Shown here piece by piece: positions 17,875 to 26,663 of a stretch of DNA of 64,000 nucleotides (its first letter is position 1; the number at the start of each line of letters is the position of its first letter). The notes below the pieces were generated by a model. That model had not been told where the DNA came from. It saw only the letters and a list, made by a program, of their open reading frames with translations, and did no database searches. This DNA is from Desulfovibrio psychrotolerans (GTDB lineage Bacteria; Desulfobacterota; Desulfovibrionia; Desulfovibrionales; Desulfovibrionaceae): contig NZ_BLVP01000008.1 in the NCBI RefSeq assembly GCF_013340305.1, positions 483,408 through 547,407 on the forward strand, in the 5' to 3' direction. The position numbers and the translations under genes were made by a program.

Positions 17875-19850
17875 GCGGGGGTTCCTGTGCTGGGGTCTGA
17901 GGTTCCTGTATGCGCCGCAGGTGCCGTATTCGGCTCAAGGGCGGTGCCCGGATTTGTCACGGTAGCTGCGGTTGCCACTGTAGCTGCGGTTGAAGTGGTT
18001 GCCATGGTCGGCCCGGTCGGCCCGGTCCCGCCGTCAACAGGCGGTATGCGCACCGGGGAGACGGCGGGCAGCGGGCAGGAGGTGAGGCGGCGTTCCTTGA
18101 ACCGTTCCGTGGCGATCTGCCGCAGCTCGAAAAGGATGTCGGCCACGGGGACATCCTGCGGGCAGTGTTCCTGACATTTGTAGCAGGTGGTGCAGCTCCA
18201 GACCATGCGCACGCCCAGCGCCTCGTCCTTGAGGCCCATGCGCAGCAGGTTCATGATCTGCTGGGGCATGAGGTCCAGATCTTTGGCCGGGGCTTCGCAC
18301 ACCGCCACCACGGGGCAGACGCTGGTGCAGGTGGTGCACTGCACGCAGCCCCAGAAGGATTCTGCGCGGTCTGCCAGACCGTCGCCCTTTTCCTGCTCGA
18401 AGCGCGATTTGCCCTGTGCGCCGAGCACGTTGGCCCATTGCGCTGCTGAACATTGGCGTATGGTGGTGTTCGGGCCGTCCAGTTCCTCCTTTTTGAGCGA
18501 GGACTTGGAGGCGAGCCACAGATCCTGAAGATTGATGCCGGAAGGGCAGATATCTGTGCAGCGCAGGCATTCCGTACAGATGCGGCTGCCCTCTGCAAAG
18601 GCGTCTGTGGCGGCGGGAAGGAGTGAGCCTTCCGTATATCTGCGCAGGGAGAGGAGTTTTTCCGAAGGCAGGATGTTGGGGTTGCCCACGACCGTGTAGG
18701 CCGGGGCAACGCTGCAATGCAGGCTGCATTCGCCGCAGCGGGTGCAGGCTTCCAGCCCTAGCCTGCGTTGTGCGCCCGAAGGAGAGGGCGGGGAGACAGG
18801 GGAGGGCGGGGAAGCTGTGGCAGCAGCCGGGGCTTTGGTCGGGATATCAGGCGGGGTATCAGTCGGGATATCAGCCGGGATATCAGCCGGGCCTGCCGCG
18901 TTGCGCGAACCCTGCCGCGCCACAAGATTGAGGGGCGTGGCAATGGGGTGCAGGAATTTGCCGTAGGGCATGCACGCCAGCGCAAGCAGGGCGAGGCCCA
19001 CATGCAGATACCACAGCAACTGGTCGGCCCGGGCGTTGTTCAGCGGGGCGGCCGCAGGGGAAACGGCGGTGGCGAGGGCGCGGGAGACAAAGGCGGAGGC
19101 GGTTTCTGCGTGGCAGTAGACGCAGTTGTTCTCGTTCAGCTGGGCACCCTGTTCCAGCAGGGCGGGGTCTGTGGAGGCGGGAGGTGTGAAGATTACTCCG
19201 TTTACGGTGGACCAGTAGGCGCGCAGGGCGGCGAGTTCCGTTTCGTCCTGCGGCAGGAAGTATTCGTCCGTCATGCGGGTGAAGACGTGGGGGGAGATGA
19301 TTTTGACGGCTTCCAGCGCAAAGCCGGACCCGACGATGCCCGCCACGGCGGCGAGGAGGAGCCAGTCCTGCACGCGGCTGAGGCGGCGCAGGGCGGGAGT
19401 GCGCAGCCTGCGCAGCACTGCGAGGCCCGCACCGCACAGGACCATGGCCCCGAAGAGGTTGCGCAGCCACTGCCACGGGTCCAGCGTGGATTCATATCCG
19501 GCGATGTAGGGATAGGAGATGATGTCGTCCAGCGCGTGGAATACCAGCAGGCCGGTGAAGCCGGAAAGGATGAGGGTGTGCGCCAGCCAGCGGTAAGGGC
19601 TTGTGCGTGCGGTGCGCCACAGGAGCAGTACGTCTGTGACGGCGGCGGCGAGTGAGCGGGCGGCGGAGCGCGCTGCGCGGCCCATGCGCCCCGCAAGACC
19701 GGGTGGCGGGTTGTGCGCCGTCTGCGCCGATTCGGCGCGGGTTTTGCCGGGCGGGGCGAAGAGGCGAGCCCGGTGGCGCGCATAGCGGCGAATGAGGCCC
19801 GCGATGCATATGGCGCAGACCAGTGCAAGGAGGATGCTGAAGGTGCTCAT
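17871..19850 (-). CDS. Membrane cytochrome / tetra-[4Fe-4S] electron-transfer fusion (GlpC- and HdrC-like)
   Basis: 659 residues. Residues 1-310 hold five or so hydrophobic helices with conserved His, a NarI/DsrM-like heme-b layout, and a loop with a heme-c site CVYCH at 243-247. After a Pro/Ala linker (320-365) come four Cys sets: 369/372/375/379, 425/428/431/435, 502/505/508/512 and 553/556/559/563, that is, two HdrC-like ferredoxin domains. The C-terminal 70 residues are Thr/Ala/Pro low complexity. It is co-translated with the CCG protein. Proposed role: receive electrons from glycerol-3-phosphate oxidation and pass them to quinone or periplasmic c-type cytochromes. An Hmc/Dsr-like complex is the main alternative. 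Confidence 0.8.
   Translation of the reverse strand: MSTFSILLALVCAICIAGLIRRYARHRARLFAPPGKTRAESAQTAHNPPPGLAGRMGRAARSAARSLAAAVTDVLLLWRTARTSPYRWLAHTLILSGFTGLLVFHALDDIISYPYIAGYESTLDPWQWLRNLFGAMVLCGAGLAVLRRLRTPALRRLSRVQDWLLLAAVAGIVGSGFALEAVKIISPHVFTRMTDEYFLPQDETELAALRAYWSTVNGVIFTPPASTDPALLEQGAQLNENNCVYCHAETASAFVSRALATAVSPAAAPLNNARADQLLWYLHVGLALLALACMPYGKFLHPIATPLNLVARQGSRNAAGPADIPADIPTDTPPDIPTKAPAAATASPPSPVSPPSPSGAQRRLGLEACTRCGECSLHCSVAPAYTVVGNPNILPSEKLLSLRRYTEGSLLPAATDAFAEGSRICTECLRCTDICPSGINLQDLWLASKSSLKKEELDGPNTTIRQCSAAQWANVLGAQGKSRFEQEKGDGLADRAESFWGCVQCTTCTSVCPVVAVCEAPAKDLDLMPQQIMNLLRMGLKDEALGVRMVWSCTTCYKCQEHCPQDVPVADILFELRQIATERFKERRLTSCPLPAVSPVRIPPVDGGTGPTGPTMATTSTAATVATAATVTNPGTALEPNTAPAAHTGTSDPSTGTPA
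18841..18891. repeat. 12-bp tandem repeat inside the fusion protein linker
   Basis: GGGATATCAGCC-type units in the linker between the membrane half and the ferredoxin half; the protein reads as DIPA/DIPT four-residue repeats (about 323-338). Confidence 0.8.
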
Positions 19851-19974
19851 TCCCGGACCCCCTCTTCAGTTATCGGGCTGCCGCTGGTGCGGCTGTTTTT
19901 GGGCCGATTACGGGTTTGTTCTGAATATGGGCCGGAGGTTATTCCGGCTTCGCATATGTTCTTGTGTATGTCCC

Positions 19975-20040
19975 TGCTCAGATCATGTTCAGATAATGTT
20001 CAGGTCATGTTCCGATCATGTTCCGATAATGTCCAGCTGA
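19975..20040. repeat. 11-bp direct repeats carrying an ATGTTC core, six units
   Basis: Units begin at 19975, 19986, 19997, 20008, 20019 and 20030, each TG(T/C)(T/C)C followed by a degenerate RATAA/GATCA tail. They lie in the 209-base gap upstream of the fusion gene (start 19850, minus) and after glpB. The core resembles the E. coli GlpR half-site (WATGTTCG). With an 11-bp period all cores fall on about the same face of the helix. Confidence 0.75.
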
Positions 20041-20059
20041 CCTGCGCCTGTTCAGATGT

Positions 20060-21334
20060 TCAGAGGCGTCCGGTAAGGGCTTCCACCGCGTTGTACGCCG
20101 TGGCAATGGCGATGCCCGCGCCGCACTTCATGCGTGTCCAGTCGTGGTGCGCGAGAATGGCTCCGGCGGCGTAGAGGTTTTCGTGCAGCACCGTGCCGTC
20201 TGCGCCGAGGGGGCGCTGGGCCGCGTCTGTTTCTATGCCCGCCATGCTCACGGCATGGCCGCGTGGGTCGAAAAAGTCTGTTCTGTGCCACTGGGCGCGC
20301 TGCTGCGGCTGCGTGACGGGGATGGCGAAGACCGGTTCGTGGATGGATGCACGGTCTGCCCGCAGTCCCTTGCCGAAAAAGCGCCCGGAAGCGAGGATGG
20401 CGTTTCGCGCCCGTACCGTGCGGGTTTCCTGCCCGGTACCTACGTGGAAGGTGAAGATGCCTTCACTGTCCCTTTCTGCCCCCAGCACGAGCTTTTGCGA
20501 GAAGGTGCACACCCCGCGCGGGGCGAGGCCCCTGTCGAAGGTGGCCCGCAGGCGCGGTCCGGTGATGGAGGGGGGCAGGGTGGGGATTTCGAAGACGTGC
20601 TTGCCGGTCATCTCTTCCAGCATGGTCACGGTGCGCAGGGGGTCGTTAAGCCCCAGCACGGCGGGAAAGCCGATGTATTCCACATCCCGCGCGTGTTCTT
20701 TCACGGAGGCGGCAAGTTCGGCGCAGCGCTCCGGCGAGCTGAGGGTCCATGCCATGTGCTCCGGGTACAGCTCGCCCATGGAGCCGGGAAATTCCACCCG
20801 GAGCGTTTTCAGGTGCGGCCAGCGGGGGCCCTGCACTTCCTGAATCTGGCGGGCGCTGTATCCCTTGAGGCCGTGAAAATCCACCAGCAGCGTGGGGGCC
20901 TTGTCGCGCAGGGCCAGAGTGCCCTTCCATGCCGTCTGCGGCACGCGGTAGGTGCGTTTGACCGTGCCTGCGGGGGTGAGGATGCATGCGTTGCGGTCAT
21001 CATAGCCCATGTAGGGCAGCTTCTGGCCGGCCAGAAAGGCGGTGAAGTCATCTATGGCGGCGCGGATGCGCTCACGCGGGATGCGGGCGTAGGGATGGTG
21101 CGGCACGGCCTGCGTGACGGCCTCTACGGCGGCCCATGGGTCGTCCCACACGCGGCCTTCGGACACGGGATGCACGGCCATGAGGTCCAGAAAGCCGGTG
21201 CTGAAATCTATGCCGCCGGTGGCACCCGTCTGGGCCACGCGCAGGCCGCGTTCCGCCGCGAACAGGGTGGCGGCCATGCCCGCAAAGCCCGCGCCGAGCA
21301 CCATGACATCATAGAGGGTTTCGTACCTGTTCAT
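20060..21334 (-). CDS. glpB: Anaerobic glycerol-3-phosphate dehydrogenase subunit B
   Basis: FAD/flavin subunit of the anaerobic sn-glycerol-3-phosphate dehydrogenase, linking GlpA to the electron acceptor. 424 residues, close to E. coli GlpB. The N-terminal Rossmann motif is DVMVLGAGFAGMAATLFAAE; further motifs are TGGIDFSTGFLDLMAVHP, ILASGRFFGKGL and the C-terminal NLYAAGAILAHHDWTRMKCGAGIAIATA. The ATG at 21334 overlaps the glpA stop (coupled translation). The frame is open far upstream, but that part is antisense-frame glpA sequence and not this gene. Confidence 0.93.
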   Translation of the reverse strand: MNRYETLYDVMVLGAGFAGMAATLFAAERGLRVAQTGATGGIDFSTGFLDLMAVHPVSEGRVWDDPWAAVEAVTQAVPHHPYARIPRERIRAAIDDFTAFLAGQKLPYMGYDDRNACILTPAGTVKRTYRVPQTAWKGTLALRDKAPTLLVDFHGLKGYSARQIQEVQGPRWPHLKTLRVEFPGSMGELYPEHMAWTLSSPERCAELAASVKEHARDVEYIGFPAVLGLNDPLRTVTMLEEMTGKHVFEIPTLPPSITGPRLRATFDRGLAPRGVCTFSQKLVLGAERDSEGIFTFHVGTGQETRTVRARNAILASGRFFGKGLRADRASIHEPVFAIPVTQPQQRAQWHRTDFFDPRGHAVSMAGIETDAAQRPLGADGTVLHENLYAAGAILAHHDWTRMKCGAGIAIATAYNAVEALTGRL

Positions 21335-22950
21335 GCCCGCTCTCCCGTTGAGTCCGCAGAGGGGCTTTCTGCCTCGCACGCGCCGGACCCGTCCGGATGG
21401 TGCAGTTCCATGTCCATCATGCCGCAGTACAGGGCTTCCTGCAGGTCTGCCTGCATGGCGGGCAGGCCCCACAGGATGGGGGAGAAACCGCGCCAGCGCC
21501 GTTCCACAAAGCTTTTCAGTTCTGCCATGCCCTGCGTGCCGGAAACACACTGCCTGTCGTACAGGTGGCTGGTGACGCGCAGCCCGCAGAACCCGCCCTG
21601 ACACGGCCCCTTGCCCACGCGGCTGCGCAGCCCGATGGCGTTGAGCATGGAGCGACCGCGGTTGGGGCCTACGGTGTTGATGATGTCGTCCACCACGCTG
21701 CGCGAGACCATTTCGCACTCGCAGAGTATCTGGTCGTGGGCGTCGCGGGTGCCGAGCCATGTGCGGGCGGTGAGGCCCGGTTCTGTCCACATGCCCATGG
21801 AGGAGGCGGGGAGCGGCGTGGTGCGGGTGAGGCACGGGGCGGTAACACCCAGCTTGCGGCATACGAGGTCTGCTGTTTTTTCTGCCATGAGCCGGTAGGT
21901 AGTGAGCTTGCCGCCGGTGATGGTGACGAAATTGGCGATGTTGTCCCGCTCGTGGTCTATGAGGCTGAACCCCCGGCTTACGTTGCGCGCGTCTGAGGCG
22001 TCGCCCGCAAGGACCAGCGGGCGCACTCCGGCGTAGGCGCGGATGTAGCGGGTGGTTTCCAGCACGGGGACCATGGCGCGCGCATCACCGATGATGCTGT
22101 CTGCCTCCGGTACGGTGGGGCGGGCGAGGTCCGGGTCGTGGATGGTCACGGAGGTGGTGCCCAGCACGGAGACCGTGCCGCCGGGGACGAGGATGTCTGA
22201 ATCCGAAGGTTTGCGCAGCCGGTTCACCACCCGCGAGGTGAGGCGGTTCTGCGTGATGAGCAGGCTGCCGGAAGAGTAGAGCAGGGGGATGGACGCCCCG
22301 GCCATGCGGGCTATGTTGCCCGCCCATGCGCCGGAAGCGTTTACGATACATCGGGCTTCTGCCAGCAGGGGTTCGCCTGTGGTGTCGTCTGTGAGTTCCA
22401 CGGCGCGGATGAGGCCGGATTCCACACGGAATCCGGTGACGCGGGTGTGGCAGCGGTAGGTGCTGCCCATGGTCACGGCATGGGCGATGTTGTCCAGCGA
22501 GAGCATGAAGGGATCTACAGCGGCATCGTTTACGGCGTAGGCGGCGATGAGTCTTTCGGTGAGCACCGGTTCCATGTGGCGGGCCTGCTGCGTTTCCAGA
22601 GGCGTGCAGGGAATGGCGCTGCGGGCGCACATGGATTCAAAGTCGGCTATGTAGCGTTCGTCATCGCCCTGAACGGCCACGAACAGGCCGCCTGTGTCGT
22701 CAATGCACTGCGGGGCAAGCTGCTTGAGCAGATCGCCTTCCTCGCGGCATTCCACGGCGGCTTCCGCATCGGACGCCACATAACGCGCCCCGCTGTGCAG
22801 CAGGCCGTGGTTGGCTCCGGAAGCGCCGGAGTTGATGTCGCGTTTTTCCACCAGCAGGCAGGTGAGCCCGCGTAGGGCAAGGTCGCGCGCAAGCCCGCAC
22901 CCTGTGGCCCCGCCGCCGATGATGAGCACGTCCGTTCCGATTGTCTTCAT
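21331..22950 (-). CDS. glpA: Anaerobic glycerol-3-phosphate dehydrogenase subunit A
   Basis: Catalytic FAD subunit oxidising sn-glycerol-3-phosphate to dihydroxyacetone phosphate. 539 residues. N-terminal DVLIIGGGATGCGLARDLALRG (FAD), then EKRDINSGASGANHGLLHSG; mid-protein ITGGKLTTYRLMAEK. The C-terminal domain has the BFD-like [2Fe-2S] cysteines CECE and GPCQGGFC. The expected GlpC partner is missing and is apparently replaced by the two Fe-S genes downstream. The 558-base gap upstream holds GlpR-like sites shared with the divergent regulator. Confidence 0.95.
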   Translation of the reverse strand: MKTIGTDVLIIGGGATGCGLARDLALRGLTCLLVEKRDINSGASGANHGLLHSGARYVASDAEAAVECREEGDLLKQLAPQCIDDTGGLFVAVQGDDERYIADFESMCARSAIPCTPLETQQARHMEPVLTERLIAAYAVNDAAVDPFMLSLDNIAHAVTMGSTYRCHTRVTGFRVESGLIRAVELTDDTTGEPLLAEARCIVNASGAWAGNIARMAGASIPLLYSSGSLLITQNRLTSRVVNRLRKPSDSDILVPGGTVSVLGTTSVTIHDPDLARPTVPEADSIIGDARAMVPVLETTRYIRAYAGVRPLVLAGDASDARNVSRGFSLIDHERDNIANFVTITGGKLTTYRLMAEKTADLVCRKLGVTAPCLTRTTPLPASSMGMWTEPGLTARTWLGTRDAHDQILCECEMVSRSVVDDIINTVGPNRGRSMLNAIGLRSRVGKGPCQGGFCGLRVTSHLYDRQCVSGTQGMAELKSFVERRWRGFSPILWGLPAMQADLQEALYCGMMDMELHHPDGSGACEAESPSADSTGERA

Positions 22951-23067
22951 GTCTGTTCCGTGCCGGGGTGTTTCCGGCGGTTGCCGATTCTGCGGGTCGT
23001 ATTATGCCGCTCTGCCCGGAATTGTTTAACGAACGGTGCGGTCTGATTGATACGGAATCCGGAGAAA

Positions 23068-23087
23068 GGCGTTCGTTTTCGAAAAAA
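23068..23087. promoter_or_regulatory. Putative GlpR operator upstream of glpA
   Basis: GTTCGTTTTCGAAAAAA core; 14 of 20 positions fit the E. coli GlpR consensus WATGTTCGWTAWCGAACATW. It lies 118 bases upstream of the glpA start in the divergent glpA-glpR gap. The rest of 22951-23477 shows no gene. Confidence 0.5.
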
Positions 23088-23390
23088 ATGCTAATGGTAT
23101 CCAACATGGGCATGGCCGCGGGGCAGGCTTGTTCTTGTCTGCTAAACCCCGGAGCGCCGGTTGTTGTTGTCGGTCGTTGCCGATTGTTGCCGGTATCGTT
23201 CCGCATGTCTTTCCGCAGGCAGGGAAGGCCCGTGGAACATGAGAGAGTGGCCTTTTTCCCCTGGCTCCGGCATTGCCGTTTTGCCCCCTCTTCTCCTGCA
23301 CGGAGACTGTCTTGAGCGGACGATGAAATTTGCTTTTTTCCTTGTAGCAAAAAACCGAACGTGATATCAATTTGAAACGAAAAAAATATC

Positions 23391-23405
23391 ATTCGGTGAC
23401 CGAAT
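23391..23405. promoter_or_regulatory. Perfect palindrome in the glpA-glpR gap
   Basis: ATTCGGT-G-ACCGAAT, a 7-bp dyad with a 1-base centre. Its TTCG/CGAA elements echo the GlpR half-sites on either side; binding protein unknown. Confidence 0.5.
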
Positions 23406-23477
23406 TGAGTTGAATAGTAGCGCAATCGCTTTGTAGAGTCATCAGTTTTTTCGAATGTGAAAGTGAAGGCGTTGTTT

Positions 23478-23497
23478 TCTTTTCGGAAACGAACATA
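23478..23497. promoter_or_regulatory. Putative GlpR operator upstream of glpR
   Basis: Right half AACGAACATA matches the E. coli GlpR half-site exactly; overall 16 of 20 consensus positions. It ends 14 bases before the regulator start, a position suited to autorepression. Confidence 0.6.
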
Positions 23498-23511
23498 AGA
23501 GGCCGAAAGTG

Positions 23512-24405
23512 ATGAAGGCGGAAGCCGGACACGGGGAAACGTCTCCCGATGAGGTAGACAGGAGAGATGCGGTGAACGAGCCGGACGAAGCCGATGTGAC
23601 CACTGCGTCCGGCGCAACGGGCGAGTTGGCGGAAGCACGCCATGAGGCAGTGCGTTCGCGGCATGGCAAGGTTCTGGATTTGGTGCGCGAGAACGGGTTT
23701 ATGTCCATAGGTGCTCTTGCGGAACGCTTTGGCGTGACGCCGCAGACCATGCGGCGGGATATTAATATTTTGAGCAGGCAGGGGCTTGTGCAGCGGCACC
23801 ACGGGGGTGCCGGACCCATTCTGAGCACCGAGAACATGGACTATCTGGAACGGCGGGTGCTCTGCCTGCAGGAAAAGCGCGAAATAGCCAAGCTGGTGGC
23901 GAGGCAGATAGGGCCGCGCTCCTCGCTCTTCATCAATATAGGGACGACGACGGAAGAGGTGGCCAAGGCACTGTTCAAGCATGAACGGCTGCGCGTGATC
24001 ACCAACAACCTGAATGTGGCCCAGATTCTGTGCAAGAACGCCTCCATAGAGGTTATTGTTTCCGGCGGCTTGGTGCGGCACAAGGACTGCGGCATTGTGG
24101 GCGAGGCGACCATAGATTTTATCCGCCAGTTCAAGGTGGATTACGGTATTATAGGCATAAGCAGTATTGATATGGACGGTACCCTGCTGGATTTTGATTA
24201 CCGCGAGGTGCGCGCGGCGCGGGCGATAATGGAAAATTCACGCAAGGTGTTTCTGGTGACGGACCACACCAAGTTCGGGCGCAACGCCATGGTGCGGCTG
24301 GGCAGTATAGAGGAGGTGGACGCCGTTTTTACGGACAGGCGGCCCCCCGACGAACTGGTGGAGATTATCCGGCGGGCCAATGTGGCACTGCATGTGGCAA
24401 AATAG
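23512..24405 (+). CDS. glpR: GlpR, DeoR-family repressor of glycerol genes
   Basis: DeoR-family repressor expected to respond to glycerol-3-phosphate. The DeoR winged helix is RHGKVLDLVRENGFMSIGALAERFGV followed by TPQTMRRDINILSRQGLVQR (about residues 45-100). The effector domain contains SSLFINIGTTTEEVAKAL, VITNNLNVAQIL, VSGGLVRHKDCGIVG, GIIGISSIDMDGTL and VFLVTDHTKFGR. It has an unusual acidic N-terminal extension of about 45 residues before the DNA-binding domain. ATG 23512 and GTG 23509 are both possible. It sits between two arms of genes for glycerol use. Confidence 0.9.
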   Translation: MKAEAGHGETSPDEVDRRDAVNEPDEADVTTASGATGELAEARHEAVRSRHGKVLDLVRENGFMSIGALAERFGVTPQTMRRDINILSRQGLVQRHHGGAGPILSTENMDYLERRVLCLQEKREIAKLVARQIGPRSSLFINIGTTTEEVAKALFKHERLRVITNNLNVAQILCKNASIEVIVSGGLVRHKDCGIVGEATIDFIRQFKVDYGIIGISSIDMDGTLLDFDYREVRAARAIMENSRKVFLVTDHTKFGRNAMVRLGSIEEVDAVFTDRRPPDELVEIIRRANVALHVAK

Positions 24406-24459
24406 CCGCGACTGGCAGCCGGTGTGGGGACTAGGTGATTCATCCGGAGTAGGAGTGGT

Positions 24460-25542
24460 ATGGGTCTGGAACTGAAGGGTGTTTCGAAACTGGTAGGGCA
24501 GGAGGTGCATCTGCGGGATATTTCCCTGCGCCTTGAACCGGGGCAACGCTATGTTGTGCTGGGCAGGACGCTGGCGGGAAAGACATCGCTGCTGCGCATA
24601 ATGGCCGGGCTGGACCGTCCCACCAAGGGAACGGTGCTGGCGGGTGGCAAGGACGTGACAGGTGTTTCGGTACGCGAGCGCGATATAGGCATGGTGTACC
24701 AGCAGTTCATCAATTATCCGTCACTGACCATCTATGACAACATAGCCTCTCCGCTGAAGATTCATGGCGTGGCCCGGGCGGAGGTGGAAAAGCGGGTGCA
24801 GGAAGTGGCAGCCATGCTGCACATAGAGCACCTGCTGGGGCGGCTGCCCGCAGAGCTCTCCGGGGGTCAGCAGCAGCGCACAGCCATTGCGCGGGCACTG
24901 GTGAAAAATGTGGACCTGCTGTTGCTGGACGAGCCGCTGGTGAACCTTGACTACAAACTGCGTGAGGAGCTGCGCGAGGAACTGCAGAAGATTTTCGGCC
25001 AGCGCGAATCGGTAGTGGTGTACACCACCACCGAACCTACCGAGGCCCTGATGCTGGGCGGTAATGTGATCGTCATGCACGAGGGGCGCGTTCTGCAGGT
25101 GGGACCCACCGCGCAGGTGTATCAGAATCCCGTTTCCATGAAAGTTGCGGAAGTGTTCAGCGATCCGCCCATCAATTTTATCCCCGTGTCCGTGGACGCA
25201 CAGTGCGCCCGGTTCGGGGATGAATTGTGTTTTCCCCTCACAGAGGACATGGCGGGGCTGGGGAGCGGCGAATACGTGTTCGGCATACGGTCCAACAAGT
25301 TCACCCTGAAGCGCCCGGAGAAGGATTTTCTGACCATGACGGGCAAGGTGGGGCTGGCGGAAATAAACGGCTCGGAAACGTTCATTCACTTCCGGCACGG
25401 GGGAAAGACGTTTGTCGTGCAGGATGAAGGCGTGCACATGCATGAGGTGGGACGCCACGTGGATGTGTATGCGCATCCCGGTGATTTCTATGTCTTCAGC
25501 ACGGCGGGCGAACTGCTCGTTGCACCCAAGCACGACCGATAG
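24460..25542 (+). CDS. glpS: Glycerol ABC transporter ATPase 1 (GlpS type)
   Basis: Nucleotide-binding subunit of an ABC importer that by gene order matches the rhizobial glycerol operon glpSTPQUV. Walker A is GRTLAGKTSLL (Thr-Leu where MalK-type proteins have Pro-Ser), Q-loop VYQQFINYP, signature LSGGQQQRTAIARAL, Walker B LLLLDEPLVNLD, then TTEPTEAL in place of the usual H-loop THDQxEA, so the switch His is replaced by Glu. The C-terminal TOBE-like domain runs from about residue 240. GGAGTAGGAGTGGT lies just before the ATG. Confidence 0.88.
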   Translation: MGLELKGVSKLVGQEVHLRDISLRLEPGQRYVVLGRTLAGKTSLLRIMAGLDRPTKGTVLAGGKDVTGVSVRERDIGMVYQQFINYPSLTIYDNIASPLKIHGVARAEVEKRVQEVAAMLHIEHLLGRLPAELSGGQQQRTAIARALVKNVDLLLLDEPLVNLDYKLREELREELQKIFGQRESVVVYTTTEPTEALMLGGNVIVMHEGRVLQVGPTAQVYQNPVSMKVAEVFSDPPINFIPVSVDAQCARFGDELCFPLTEDMAGLGSGEYVFGIRSNKFTLKRPEKDFLTMTGKVGLAEINGSETFIHFRHGGKTFVVQDEGVHMHEVGRHVDVYAHPGDFYVFSTAGELLVAPKHDR

Positions 25543-25556
25543 CGGAGAAGGATGCC

Positions 25557-26654
25557 ATGGCCCGTATAGATTTGCATGAGATACGACACAGCTACAAGCC
25601 GAACCCCAAGTGCGACGACGATTTTGCGCTTAAACGGGTGCACACCACGTGGGAGGATGGCGGCGCCTATGCCCTGCTCGGTCCTTCCGGGTGCGGCAAG
25701 ACGACCATGCTGAACATTATTTCCGGACTGCTCAAGCCTTCGCACGGGAGCATTCTGTATGACGGGAAGGATGTTTCTTCCCTGCAGCCGGAACAGCGCA
25801 ACATTGCACAGGTGTTTCAGTTTCCCGTTCTGTATGACACCATGACGGTGTACGACAATCTTGCCTTTCCCCTGCGCAACAGGGGCGTGGGCAAGACCGA
25901 GGTGGATGCGCGGGTGCGCCACATAGCGCAGACGCTGGAACTTTCTGCCGATCTGGGCAAGCGCGCCGCAGGGCTTTCTGCCGACGCCAAGCAGAAGATA
26001 TCGCTCGGTCGCGGGCTGGTGCGCAGCGATGTGGCGGCCATTCTCTTTGACGAGCCGCTGACCGTGATAGACCCGCACCTGAAGTGGGATTTGCGCCGCA
26101 AGCTCAAGGAGATTCACAAGGAATTCAACCTGACCATGATTTATGTGACCCACGATCAGGTGGAGGCAATGACCTTTGCCGACCGTATCGTGGTGATGTA
26201 CGAGGGCGAGATAGTGCAGACGGGCACGCCGGAGGAGTTGTTTGAACGGCCGGAGCATGTGTTCGTGGGCTATTTCATAGGCAGCCCGGGAATGAACTTT
26301 TTGCCCTGCACGGTCAGCGGGGACAACGCAGTGGCGGGCGAAGCTGCCATTGCGCTGGCACCGGGGTACGGCGCACGCGCCGCTGCGCTGGGGCGTGAAT
26401 TCAAGCTGGGCATACGGCCCATGTATCTCGGCGTGCATGCCACAAGAGGCGAGTGCGGCGAGAACCCCTGTCTGCAAGGGCGCGTGACCGGTGTGGAGGA
26501 TCAGGGTTTCTGCCGCATTGTGACTGTGCAGTTCGGCGGGCATGAGATGAAGGCACGGGTGAACGACGAGCGCACGGTGCCGGATGGCGCCTGCTGGATG
26601 ACTTTTCCGGCGGATAAGGTGCGGCTGTATTACAATGAACGGCTGGTGGGCTAG
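25557..26654 (+). CDS. glpT: Glycerol ABC transporter ATPase 2 (GlpT type)
   Basis: Second nucleotide-binding subunit (not the E. coli GlpT antiporter). Walker A LGPSGCGKTTML, Q-loop VFQFPVLYDTMTV, Walker B AILFDEPLTVIDP and H-loop YVTHDQVEAMTFADR are intact, but the ABC signature is LSADAKQKISLGR instead of LSGGQ. Together with GlpS, which has the good signature and no switch His, this predicts an asymmetric heterodimer with one competent site. A TOBE-like C-terminus follows. It lies 14 bases after glpS. Confidence 0.88.
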   Translation: MARIDLHEIRHSYKPNPKCDDDFALKRVHTTWEDGGAYALLGPSGCGKTTMLNIISGLLKPSHGSILYDGKDVSSLQPEQRNIAQVFQFPVLYDTMTVYDNLAFPLRNRGVGKTEVDARVRHIAQTLELSADLGKRAAGLSADAKQKISLGRGLVRSDVAAILFDEPLTVIDPHLKWDLRRKLKEIHKEFNLTMIYVTHDQVEAMTFADRIVVMYEGEIVQTGTPEELFERPEHVFVGYFIGSPGMNFLPCTVSGDNAVAGEAAIALAPGYGARAAALGREFKLGIRPMYLGVHATRGECGENPCLQGRVTGVEDQGFCRIVTVQFGGHEMKARVNDERTVPDGACWMTFPADKVRLYYNERLVG

Positions 26655-26663
26655 GGAGGCGGC

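Noticed and set aside
21335-21862. N-terminal extension of the glpB frame
   Set aside because: Runs inside glpA in another frame and reads as Arg/His/Pro-rich noise; glpB starts at 21334 at the Rossmann motif.
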